Positions 7,733 through 17,335 of a DNA stretch of 64,000 bases are shown piece by piece. The notes below the pieces were generated by a model. The model saw nothing but the letters and a program-made list of their open reading frames with translations, did no database searches and was not told the origin of the DNA. The DNA is taken from positions 530,001-594,000 of the forward strand of contig JAMXDE010000030.1 of assembly GCA_026770025.1 (NCBI GenBank), in the 5' to 3' direction. This DNA is from Craspedostauros australis. Lineage: Eukaryota > Bacillariophyta > Bacillariophyceae > Mastogloiales > Achnanthaceae. Positions within the stretch are counted from its first letter, which is position 1. Each line of letters starts with the position of its first letter. The translations under genes were made by a program, and so were the position numbers.

Positions 7733-10171
7733 CTACGCTTCCGCTGGTGCCATCAACCGTGCCTGCTTGATACCGATACGCTGCCGATAGAACAATCCGT
7801 CGCGCGTCGGTGCCTGAATCAACCGCTCGACCGTATCGAACCCCCGAATGACCTTGCCGAAACATGGCTCGCCGCGATTGAACTCGGTGTTGTCCTGCGT
7901 GTTGATGTAGAACGAGGGACCTTCGTTGACGGAGAAGCCGACGGTGTACTGCTCGTGCGGGACCTGCGGTGAATACTCCTGAAAGGCGACGCTTTCCAAA
8001 CCGGCGTGCGCGAAGGCTCTGACCTTGGCCGTGCGCGAGCTGCCGTCGTAAGGGAAGGCGGCGGCCTTGACGACGTTCATGGCGTGGATGATGAAGGAGC
8101 AGCCGTCGATGAGACCCAGCGTGACCATCTCGAGGAACATGAAGACGGAATGCGGCATGACGTCGACGGAGGCGAGTTCGATGACGATCTTGGTGGGAAG
8201 CGGCTTCTGGTCTTGTTGCGCCTGTGGTCGCAGGCCGTTGTTGCTGGCGCCGTCGCTGAGCGCGATCGTTTTTGTTTTGGGGAATTCCAAGGTAAGTTCG
8301 ACGCGCTGCACGTCGCTGCCGTACTTGTCGAGGATATCGTGCTTGCAGATGCGCTGCACGTGCTGCTGCAAGGTGTCGATCTTCGTTTTGCCGCGCACGA
8401 TCTTGTGCTGCAGACTGGCCATCTCCTTCTGGCGTTTCTGCTGCTGCTCGTCGTCGAGCGCGCTGGTTCTTCGGTGAGGCGTGGCAGCATGCAGCTCGCG
8501 GAATGTGTTCTGTATCGTGCTGAGCTCCAGTTCCGCCGTCTGCAGCTTGTTGTGCAGGGAGCTGCGCTCCAGCATCATGGCCTCCATCTGCAGGATGGCG
8601 CGCGATAACGTGGCATGCGATTGCGAGTAGAACCATAAACCGGACGAGCAGACGAGGGCCGTGAAGAGGAGGAGGATGATGCGCGATGGCTTGGCGCATG
8701 CGTTGGAGACGGGGTTGCGCCACGTGAAGTAGCCGGCCAGTTGGCGCGGAACCGAGTAGAGAGGCAGCAGAAGACCATTGGTTTGCGGCGATGCTGTCTC
8801 GGCGCTCTGGTGCTGTGCGGGTGTCTCCGTGGCTGCTGTGCTGGCCGTGGAGGAAGCGTCTGGGATTGGCGACAGCAGCTCGGGTCGTTGCAGCTCGGTG
8901 ATGATGGACGTCGCATCGACGCTGGCGCGAACGCTGTGGGTGCTGCTGGGCGAAGAGGAGGCAAGGAGGATGGAAAGCGGCGTGGCGCCGTTGCTTGCGT
9001 TCGCGTTGGCGACCATGGAGCCGATGCCGCTGCCGCTGTTGGATCGCAGACTGCTGCGGCTGTTGCTACTGCTGTTGCTGCTGCTGTTGACGGAGGACCA
9101 GGATCTGTTGCGCTGCCTCTGCTGCTTCTGCGGCTGCGAGGAAGACTGCGAGGAGGACAGCGAGGCGGGCCTCGTGCGATGGGATGCCTGCAGGATGCTC
9201 TTGGTTGACGAGTAGCGCGACGGCTGCTTGTTGAGCAGAGCTGGGAACTTGGACGACAGATGCGGCACGCTCAGTCCGGACGGCGGCGGCGAGGTCATGA
9301 ACGGGAGGGAGGATGCGGACGCCATCGTGGACAGCAGAGTTGCTGTGGAAGTGGCCGTCGAACGCGGTGATGAAGTGTTGGAAGACTCTGAGGAGTTTTC
9401 GGTGGCAAGCTGCAAGCGATAACCTTCATCCGCGAGGGCGGTTTCATCCACATCTTCGACGCTGGGCAGTCTCCGTCTGCTCATATTGCTGTTGCCATTG
9501 TTGTTGTGGTGGTTGGTGTTGTTGTTGTTGCTAATGCCATTGCTAATGCTGTTGCTAATGCCGTTACCAGTGTTCCCATTGGCGCCAAATCGCATAACCA
9601 CGCTGTGCTGATGAGGCGTCGCTCGATCCGAGGTTGCGCTCGAGTGCGCATGAAGTCCGCCGATGCCCTGCCTTGACGATGCTAACCGAGTGGGTGACAT
9701 GAGGAATAGTCCGTTGCTGTTGCTGTGGGTATTGCTGTTGCTGTTGCTGTTGCTGTTGGTATTGATGTTGCTGTTTGCGTTCTTGGTGGTTGTCGATGTG
9801 CTCACAGCAGCGGGATGTGATGGTGGCCGCCCTTGCGATTGTGCGTGGCTATATTGGAATGTTGCCGCACTCGTTGTCACTGCTGCTGTTGCTGTTGCTG
9901 CTATTGTTGTTGCTGCTGCTGCAGGTGGTGCTTGGAGATGGCCTTGCGACTGCAGCAGCTGATGATGCAGAGGTGCGTTGAAGCGAAAAGGCGGTTGCTG
10001 AGCAGAATTGCCGATGGCCGGCGTTGCAGCATGACTGTTGCCATTGCTGTTGCCATTGCTGCTGCTGTCATCCGTGGATGTCCCCACACCGTTCGTACTC
10101 GCAGTGCCATTGCCAATCCCGGCACTGAGCACATTGTTGTAAGGCGAGGCCCGCCGTTTCATGACCGCCAT
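7733..10171 (-). CDS. Type II membrane protein with divergent cyclophilin-like domain
   Basis: An 812-residue protein from the ATG at 10171 (MAVMKRRASPYNN). The first ~480 residues are low-complexity (Asn, Ser, His, Gln, Ala runs with GNGISNSISNGISN-type repeats) and probably disordered and cytosolic. A membrane segment follows at about 495-515 (IILLLFTALVCSSGLWFY), then a coiled coil of about 120 residues, then a C-terminal domain from about residue 660. That domain resembles a cyclophilin: TKIVIELASVDVMPHSVFMF, GPSFYINTQDNTEFNRGEPC and FGKVIRGFDTVERL. Typical peptidyl-prolyl isomerases have FHR near the start and FFI/PSQFFI later; the FHR arginine is not evident here, so isomerase activity is uncertain. 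The domain should face the ER/Golgi lumen. Confidence 0.75.
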   Translation of the reverse strand: MAVMKRRASPYNNVLSAGIGNGTASTNGVGTSTDDSSSNGNSNGNSHAATPAIGNSAQQPPFRFNAPLHHQLLQSQGHLQAPPAAAATTIAATATAAVTTSAATFQYSHAQSQGRPPSHPAAVSTSTTTKNANSNINTNSNSNSNSNTHSNSNGLFLMSPTRLASSRQGIGGLHAHSSATSDRATPHQHSVVMRFGANGNTGNGISNSISNGISNNNNTNHHNNNGNSNMSRRRLPSVEDVDETALADEGYRLQLATENSSESSNTSSPRSTATSTATLLSTMASASSLPFMTSPPPSGLSVPHLSSKFPALLNKQPSRYSSTKSILQASHRTRPASLSSSQSSSQPQKQQRQRNRSWSSVNSSSNSSSNSRSSLRSNSGSGIGSMVANANASNGATPLSILLASSSPSSTHSVRASVDATSIITELQRPELLSPIPDASSTASTAATETPAQHQSAETASPQTNGLLLPLYSVPRQLAGYFTWRNPVSNACAKPSRIILLLFTALVCSSGLWFYSQSHATLSRAILQMEAMMLERSSLHNKLQTAELELSTIQNTFRELHAATPHRRTSALDDEQQQKRQKEMASLQHKIVRGKTKIDTLQQHVQRICKHDILDKYGSDVQRVELTLEFPKTKTIALSDGASNNGLRPQAQQDQKPLPTKIVIELASVDVMPHSVFMFLEMVTLGLIDGCSFIIHAMNVVKAAAFPYDGSSRTAKVRAFAHAGLESVAFQEYSPQVPHEQYTVGFSVNEGPSFYINTQDNTEFNRGEPCFGKVIRGFDTVERLIQAPTRDGLFYRQRIGIKQARLMAPAEA

Positions 10172-11080
10172 GGTCGCTGTTTTGTGTCTCTCGATTTCTT
10201 GCTGACTCTTGCTGACTCCTTCCTTCTTGGTCTGCTCCAATCACAATCACAATCACAAGAACGCTGACGATGCCGATACGGTCGCTGATCAAGCTTGCCC
10301 CCTATGTATGTATAGCAAGAGCTGTGATATGTCTGTTATGGTCTGCTATGCATGTATAGTAGTGCAAACACAAGAATGTTGTGGCAGACAACAGGCCGTT
10401 GATGGTCTCTGTCTGAAGTAGTATCAGTGCTGGTGCGCTCTCTTGGCCGAGACGTTGGTCTTGGGTGCGATGTCCAACACGGAGACAGCAACACACAACG
10501 CAACACAGCGCAAAAGCGCGAACAACAACAGCAACAAAGGACAAAGGTAACCCAAGCGCAGACGTGTGTCTGTCCGTTTTGGTTCTTTCTCTCTTCGCGC
10601 TTCAATGCGGACTCCGACTCTTCCCCACTCTACGAGTAGTTGTACCTGTCCCAATACGCGCTGCTTTCTTCGCACCACAAACGCTGTCCACGAGCGCAGA
10701 GTACTCTCCGCCCGTACGCTAAATACTCTCGTGGTTATGGCTTTTTTACCTCCTTTGTCCGTCTTGGTGGTGCCACAGCGAACAACAAAGGGACACGCCA
10801 TGAAGATGGTAACTCTTCCAACAACGAGGTGCTTTTGCGCCCAATCCATTGACTGCGACATCGACCTTCTTGTTCATACAGTCGCGGATGTCACAGTGAT
10901 GACAACCCGTACACACGCGACAACGCCCTGTACCCAACGCCGCCGAAATCGGCCTAAGCCCCATCTGTCAATCAACAAAAATAGATAACCACGAGACATC
11001 GTGGAAGTCATTGCGACGTCCAATCAAGACGCCCTGGCATCTTCTAATCGTAGTTTCCTATCGTGACTCGATGACTATCT
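10172..11080. other. Gene-poor region upstream of the cyclophilin-like gene
   Basis: About 0.9 kb. It contains a short CACAAT repeat just upstream of the gene (about 10241-10258) and no strong gene. A minus-strand frame from the ATG at 10964 encodes a Cys-dense stretch (CRVCTGCHHCDIRDC) but cannot be extended convincingly. Confidence 0.4.
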
Positions 11081-11329
11081 TCATGACCCGAAACCAATGT
11101 GCCTCCGCTTTTTGTGGATGTTCCACAAGATGTTGGGAATGAACACACAAAAGATTTTCCGCAACACACCAAAAGGCGCCGATGGAGACCTCTGTGCGAT
11201 GCTTTGCATTGGAATGTGGATTGCGTCGAGGTACTTGGCGTGGGCGTGGCGCGTCGGGATCATGGTCTCTCTCGCCATGGGATTGCGGACGTTGCGTACA
11301 TGCCACCGTTCATGGTAACCATTGGCCAT
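11081..11329 (-). CDS. Small basic hypothetical protein, 82 residues
   Basis: An ATG-initiated minus-strand frame (MANGYHERWHVRNVRN) with codon use like neighbouring genes and no low-complexity sequence. It is rich in His, Arg and Lys, with a hydrophobic patch near the C-terminus (VLRKIFCVFIPNILW) that could be a short membrane or amphipathic helix, then KKRRHIGFGS. No family recognised. It could be a complete small protein or the last exon of a longer gene; no obvious acceptor is needed because an ATG is present. Confidence 0.4.
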   Translation of the reverse strand: MANGYHERWHVRNVRNPMARETMIPTRHAHAKYLDAIHIPMQSIAQRSPSAPFGVLRKIFCVFIPNILWNIHKKRRHIGFGS

Positions 11330-11769
11330 CCATTATAACAATAGTATTGCGCACCAGATAACAGAGCACGTCGTCGTGGCATTACAACTCTCCAATATAA
11401 TACACCGAGATCGCACCTGCGCCGAAAGCGCACCACCATCGTCGTTGCATCATTGTTCACTCGCATCGGAAACATCTGTTCTCTCGGAATGCCCACGGTA
11501 AGATCAACTTCATGCATGCATGCTTCTGCTGCGCTGCAGTCTCGCACTCTCATGTCCAAGTGTCGTTCATGTTTACTGCGATGCTATTATATCTTTTACA
11601 ATACCTACGAGCAAACATCATTACTCATCATCTTGCTCTACTCTACACCTTTCACCTGCCTTCCGCCTGCATCCCACTTGTCTTCCTCCATCTCACTCGT
11701 TCATTCACTCACTCATGCATTCCATGCGTGAGTTCCAGTCCATCCTCCAATCTCTTCCACCACACCTAT
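11330..11769. other. Short spacer; nothing recognised
   Basis: About 440 bp rich in CATT/CACTCA motifs. No coding evidence. It holds the 3' flank of the Ser-rich membrane protein gene. Confidence 0.4.
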
Positions 11770-14647
11770 TCACACCAAAGGCGGCATATCCAAATCCGCC
11801 GCCGGCGAGGCATCGTGATAATCCGAATCTTGATGATTCTTGCGCTGCTGATGCCGACGATGCGGCGAATTGCTCATCATGGAGATGCCGGCCAAGGACC
11901 ATTCGTCGTAGAAATCGTCGCTGTTGTCGTACGCGACCATGTCGGGGCCGTCCATCATGCGCACCGATTGGGGCGTCGACGAACCGACGCGCGTGTTCGT
12001 GATGGAGTACGTCGTGTTGGGAGACGTCGTCATCATGCTCTGCGTGATCGGGACGCCGTTGGGGCGGTACGTGCTGTAGCTGTTGCTGCTTTGCGGCGAG
12101 TCGTCGTAGCTGCTGCTCTTGCGGACGTAGGCCCTCTGTGGCTGTCGGCGGTGCTGCTGCTGCTGCTGCTGGGATCTTGAACCTCCGAAGGGAGAATAAG
12201 GTTCCGCACCGGGTGGCGATGGGTAGCTAGATGATGACGACGACGAGCCGGACGGTGACGACGCTGGTGAATACGCCGACGATCCAATCGCATTCACAGC
12301 GGCGGGTGACGCCACGAGCGTTGCCCTTCCGTTGGAACTGTCCGAGGAGGATGGCGTTGCCAATCCTTGCTCCAGCAGCATGGAGCGACCGCTGCGTGCC
12401 GTGGTTGCTCTTCTCATGCTGGCGAGCCGCTGGCCGCTGCTGGTGACGTGGACGCCGCCGTTGATGCCGCCATCTGTCTCTTCCGTGATGGTATGCATGC
12501 TGCGCTGTGGAGACACGGCATCGGTGACGACGCTGCTGTCGTAGTTCTCCGGCATGGTGAATTCATCCTCCTCGGCAGCACGCAGCTGACGGAACGAGGA
12601 GAATTGAGAAACGGGCGAGTTGGTGATCGTGTCAACCTCGCCTCTGTCCGCCTTCGGCGATGCACCGAACTGCGCAGTTGTGATGGTGTACATGTCGGAG
12701 TTGATACTGCCGTTCACGTTGCTGCTGTTCCCAGAGCTCTTGGAATGACCGCCGGGCGAATGGATGGCTGGCGCCTCCAGCCCGCTCTTGAGGTAGTCTT
12801 TGGAGAAAGCGGGTCGTTTCTGAATCGCGGCTGGACGGATCCCCAAGGACGGGTACTTGTTGTACGTTGCGGCAACGCGTGGATCGTTGACCAGCAGGTT
12901 TGAGTTCTGTTGCATGTCGAATGCGCTGCTCGTCGTTGTCATGACGTCTGCATGTGGGTGGTGATCCAAGGAATCCTCCTGGCTCTCATCCTCGTCTCCG
13001 GCGCTGAGGCTGAAGGACTCGCCCAGTCGCTCCCGCAAGAGTCGAACACGGTTGGAGCCGCTCTTCGTGAAGGCCAATGCCACAGCACCAACCGCCAGGC
13101 ATCCTGCGCCGATACCAGCCATCAATCCCAGTCGGCTCTTCTTCTTGGTACCGCCTTCGCCGGCCGGGGTGGGTCCTTCATCGTTTCCGCCCTTGTTAAC
13201 TTGCGACACGCCTGTTGGGGGCGTCACGGTGGGACTTGCCGTTGGCGCAGCGGAGTCATAGGTGGCTGGTGGCGCTTGGAAGTCTTCGTGCGTGTACACC
13301 AATTCGTTGATCGCCACGCCTGCCTCTCGCAGGGAGGTCAGAAGCTCCAGCAGGGATTGGCCGCGGAAGAACAATGCCAAGTCTTCGGTGGAACTCGCGT
13401 GGTTCGGATGCGTCAAGGTGTGCATGCTGTTGCTCTCCACCTCCAACGTGACGAAGACATTGAAGTTGGTCACGACGCGGTCATCGTTCACCGATTTGGG
13501 AACGCCATCCAGGACATCATCGGAACTGTACTGAAGTCGGAGGCTATAGGCCTGCAACACCGATCCGATCTGGGCCTTCCAGTACCCTGTCATGACTGGC
13601 TTCATCGTGTCGAAGATGGTCTGCGCGTGCGTTTCCAGATGCTGTGGGCCGTGCGCCTTGAGCTCGATGGGCGCAGTGTACACCTTGCGGTACACGGTCG
13701 GAATGTTGATGGACACGGGTTGGTGCGATGTCGTGATGAGCTTCGTGCGGTTGTAGGATGCCGATGACGTCGCGCCCTCACCCTGCAATATGGCTGCGTT
13801 GTCGAGGCTCTTTGTTGGCGAGGCAACTTTCTTGCCATAGTCGTGCGTGTGCGACTGGTGCTTGTTGTATTCGTTCCTGATGCCGGCATCGCTGGTATCG
13901 GCATACCCATTGTTGAACTGCCTGGTTGATTCGGTATTGTAGCTGCTGTGCTTTTCGTTGGTCGCCTTTGCGGCCTGCTCCCCTTTGCTGACTACGGCGT
14001 CAGAGTCAGCGGGCGGTGATTTGTCAGATCCTTGCTGGCTGATGGTTGCTGATCGTGTCAAACGGTCAATTCTATCCACAATGTACGCTGTTCGATCGTT
14101 GAACAACGGTGGCGAAAGCACAGTAGCAAGTCGTGAGTGCAAAAATGTAGTGAGGCAGCAGGTGAGTTGTGATCCGTTTTCGAGGAGTTCTGATGGCAGC
14201 AGCAGGACACTCGCAACATCACAAGCAATCGTCACGAGCACGAGCGATGGCAAGGAGGGTGTCTCAAGCGTTGCAGTCGCACGTACGTTTCTTTTCCAGG
14301 CTTGGGATTTCTGGGTAGACGTCAGCCTCGCGGTCATCCGGTGCTTTCTCGACGCCGTCCGCATGGCTGGCCTTGGCGTAGTTCCCTTTCTGCATGGCGC
14401 CGTATTCGGTTTGGAACACCCTGTGGATGTCACCCTCCAACACGCGATGCTCAGCCGCTTCATGGAAGATGCTGATGCGCTCGGACAAGGTTGCAGGAGA
14501 TGTCACATCCACGACGTTTGAGATAGTCACCGCATTCTGGCCTCTGCTCTTGTGGCTGCCACTATCATTCTCAAACCATGCAGTCGATGAATGCAGAGCG
14601 CTGATTGCCAGCAGCGCTGGCAGAGCTGTTGCGTATCCCCACTTCAT
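11770..14647 (-). CDS. Type I membrane protein with large Ser-rich cytoplasmic tail (2 exons)
   Basis: Exon 1 14287-14647, intron 14088-14286 (199 bp, AAAC|GTACGT to GAACAG|CG), exon 2 11770-14087. This joins two different frames exactly and gives 892 residues. Residues 1-24 (MKWGYATALPALLAISALHS) are a signal peptide. The ectodomain (to about 430) is Ser/Thr/Asn-rich with a more ordered section around VYTAPIELKAHGPQHLETHA. A membrane segment (LMAGIGAGCLAVGAVALAF) lies near 440 after a Lys/Arg patch. The C-terminal ~430 residues are polar, Ser-rich, with Gln and Ser runs and Asp/Glu clusters near the end. I do not recognise a domain; a cell-surface or wall-associated protein is possible. Reading through the intron would shift the frame. 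Confidence 0.7.
14088..14286 (-). other. Predicted spliceosomal intron in the Ser-rich membrane protein gene
   Basis: GTACGT donor and CAG acceptor on the minus strand. Exon 1 otherwise meets a stop a few codons downstream, and splicing restores the downstream frame with residues KK-P-YIVDRIDRL. Confidence 0.65.
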
Positions 14648-15904
14648 TGCGTCGCCTTTTGATGTTTGCGTTCGAGGAAAAGTTGCGCTTCGTGGATTTC
14701 TTGAAGCTCCTTGCGCTTCAGTCTGTTATCTCTTGCTCGCTGGATGCCTCGGCAAGATGCTCCAACTGAATGTATGGTATGAGTGGGGTGCGCTGAGGTT
14801 CCACGCTGAAGTCGTTCCGTGACGAGTATTGCCAAGAAGGGTGCAGGTGGGGTACTTGGAGTGCTACTTTTGCTATCTATGGAGCTGTCTTGAAAGTTGT
14901 GTTTGTGGCCTCCGATCCGGACAGGGACCAAGATTGATTCTGAACGTGTTGGTCGTGGCGATGACGATGGCGACGGTGCTGCAATGGATTGTTGTTGTCG
15001 TTGTGATGGCCGTTCCTCTATTATTTCGTCTGTGTTTTGGGAACGGCAATCCCAGGAATGACACTCAGGACAACACGCGCACACACAACCCACAACACAC
15101 CACACAAGCACGCGAGATGCAAGGCGCAAGACGTAGCACACACCACACAACATGAATCAAACAACAGGATGTGCACCCAAACCATCACGAGGTGCCAATA
15201 ATGTGAGGTGGGACAAGCAGCAAGAATCAACAAAAAAGTGAGGAGGTGGGCGTTGGGTATATACGTATTCAGCCATTGATACAAGTAATGCTCTCGAAGT
15301 GCGCCTTGTGACTCATACGACCACATGCAACTTCGGTTGGTGCAAAAACAATTGTTGGGCAAAAAGGTATCTTTGGGGGAACACCGATTTTGTTCCACGA
15401 ATCCGCCAAATGATCGGATCGTGGGTTGGTTGGAGTCGAAGAGAATGATGGTACAACAACCCGGGAACGAAGAATACGCGGCCCACAGAAAGAAGAGGTC
15501 ACGAACCACGAGCATGGGCACCGTCCGTCCCTTCCTGCCGATGCGAAAGCATCAGATCGAACATCTGCGAAGCATGTCCTTTGGGGCGAGGTTCGCAAGC
15601 ATCGAGAAGGCAACGTGATCGAACAGCTTCCAATGCAAAGGCGATTCAACATTTGTCGTCGACTCAACCCATCAACCCATCAACCCATCAACCAACAAGT
15701 CGACCAGTCGTCCAGCTCCGGACAAACTACATCTGCTCGTGATTCCATAAACCAAAAGTCTTCATCGACGCTGTTCCGCAAAGCAGGTATCCCGCACAAC
15801 CAACGAAGAGCTTTGCGATCTACTCCTCTACTCTATCTCTTTTGGCAGCTCCCAATACCGTACTACGAGGACAATCACGCCAAAAGCAGCCGCTGGAGAT
15901 CACC
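14648..15904. other. Intergenic region between divergent membrane-protein and HAD genes
   Basis: About 1.25 kb. It includes an ACACACAACC-type run (about 15075-15110) and ATCAACCC repeats near 15664-15695. Open frames here are short or hydrophobic by composition. Promoters of both flanking genes are expected here. Confidence 0.45.
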
Positions 15905-16897
15905 ATGGGGAACATCTTCTGCGCTCCCGGGGAGCCATTCGAGGTCCATCCCTCGTTCCGACCCATCATCGACAAGTATGATGCGTTCATCATCGATCAG
16001 TGGGGAGTCATGCACAATGGCGTGGTCGCCATGGAAGGTGCATCGGAATGCGTCCAAGAGCTGGCGCGACAAGGGAAGAAGTGTATCATTCTTTCCAACA
16101 CATCCTCCTCGGAAGAATCTGCTCTTTCGCGTCTGCCCAAGCTGGGATTCGATCTGTCCTCGCTTGCTGGCGGCGCCGTCACATCCGGCGATTTGGCAAC
16201 GGCGTACATCCGCGAAAATTACAGCGGAAAGAAGGCCCTGGTCTTTTCGTGGAAACATCCGGCGGCACCAGATCCGCAGGAATTCATGGAACGTTGTGAT
16301 GATATTGTCCTGGTGGACAACATGGAGGACGACGCAAATCTACCCGACGTCGTCATCCTGCATGGCAACGAAGTCATCTTGCCGGCTGACAAGCACGGCA
16401 AACCCGACGAAGGCCAATCCTTGGGAGACTACATATTGACGGGCAAGATGGAGCAGGTCGTCATGCCAGTCCTCAAGCGATGCGCCGAACGATCCATTCC
16501 TGTGCTGTGCGTGGATCCGGATCTCATTTCCGTCAATCCGGATGGCACCGTATTGTACATGCCCGGAACGATTGCCAATTACTACGAGCGCACGCTGAGA
16601 GGGCCCACGCTGTACTTTGGCAAACCTGATGCTCGTGCGTTCCGTCGCGCGGTGGAACGGTTGCAACAGCAGTTCGGCATCACGAAGGAACGAATGTGTC
16701 ACATTGGCGATTCGTTGCATCATGACATCGCCGGTGCGAATTCCATCGATCTCGACAGCGTGCTTGTGCTGGGTGGTGTCCACCGGGTGGACCTGGAGAA
16801 TGATCTTGGAAAACTTGCGCCGACCTCCAAGCTGCAAGATTTGTTTCAACAGATTGGGCACACTCCGACGCATGTGGCGCCGCTGCTGCAGCTTTGA
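15905..16897 (+). CDS. HAD-superfamily hydrolase, class IIA (TIGR01459-like)
   Basis: A 330-residue protein from the ATG in CACCATGGGG. HAD motif I is DQWGVMHNG (about residues 31-39; the second Asp of the usual DxD is Trp, as in this subfamily), motif II is LSNTSSS, the motif III lysine is in GKPDARAF (about 238) and motif IV is GDSLHHDIAGA (about 267). This order and size match the class IIA subfamily with a cap between motifs II and III, related to nucleotidases and glycerol-phosphate/phosphoglycolate phosphatases; the exact substrate is unknown. It begins MGNIFC, a plausible myristoylation plus palmitoylation signal, so membrane attachment is possible. Its 3' end converges on the STAND ATPase gene. 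Confidence 0.85.
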   Translation: MGNIFCAPGEPFEVHPSFRPIIDKYDAFIIDQWGVMHNGVVAMEGASECVQELARQGKKCIILSNTSSSEESALSRLPKLGFDLSSLAGGAVTSGDLATAYIRENYSGKKALVFSWKHPAAPDPQEFMERCDDIVLVDNMEDDANLPDVVILHGNEVILPADKHGKPDEGQSLGDYILTGKMEQVVMPVLKRCAERSIPVLCVDPDLISVNPDGTVLYMPGTIANYYERTLRGPTLYFGKPDARAFRRAVERLQQQFGITKERMCHIGDSLHHDIAGANSIDLDSVLVLGGVHRVDLENDLGKLAPTSKLQDLFQQIGHTPTHVAPLLQL

Positions 16898-17335
16898 GGA
16901 CGATCTCGAAATCACGAGGGAGCGGATGATACTTGCAGCACTGCAGAGTTGCTGTTGGAATGAATTGCATTTGTTATCGCATAGCTCGCACCCACACAGT
17001 TTCTTCTCCGTGGGGAGGCACATTGGCGCGACTATGTACACAGAGCATTTTCATTCGCGTGTTGCCATCGCTTTGCTGATTTCCCCCATGAAGGTCTGAG
17101 TTGTGGGGACGGACGATACTCATACTCTTCGTAGTATTTGGCGCTGCAGCAACACTCTTTTGCACTTCCATAGGTCCCGAAGCACACGCAGGCAGATGGG
17201 GATCTTGCAGGTTCAATATAACTTTGCGTTACACTCAATCATTGCTTCATCAACGTGTATGGCATTCAGTGCTGGAGTGCTCTCCGTGATGACCCGCATC
17301 ATATCTCCATCGTTCCAAATATCGGCTATTGTTCA
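16898..17335. other. 3' intergenic region between convergent genes
   Basis: About 440 bp between two stop codons that face each other. It presumably holds both 3' ends. No gene seen. Confidence 0.5.

Noticed and set aside
8006-8608. Plus-strand ORF opposite the cyclophilin-like domain
   Set aside because: Antisense shadow; the minus frame carries the recognisable domain.
12910-13767. Long plus-strand ORF opposite the Ser-rich membrane protein gene
   Set aside because: Mirror frame of a GC-rich coding exon; composition is not protein-like and the other strand has a full gene model.
15021-15521. Minus-strand 166-codon hydrophobic ORF
   Set aside because: Leu/Val/Cys-rich composition from simple-sequence DNA (TGTGTG/CACAAC), no reliable domain, lies in a promoter region.
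15426-16439. Plus-strand ORF overlapping the HAD gene in another frame
   Set aside because: The HAD frame has all motifs; this one is an overlapping shadow with no domain.
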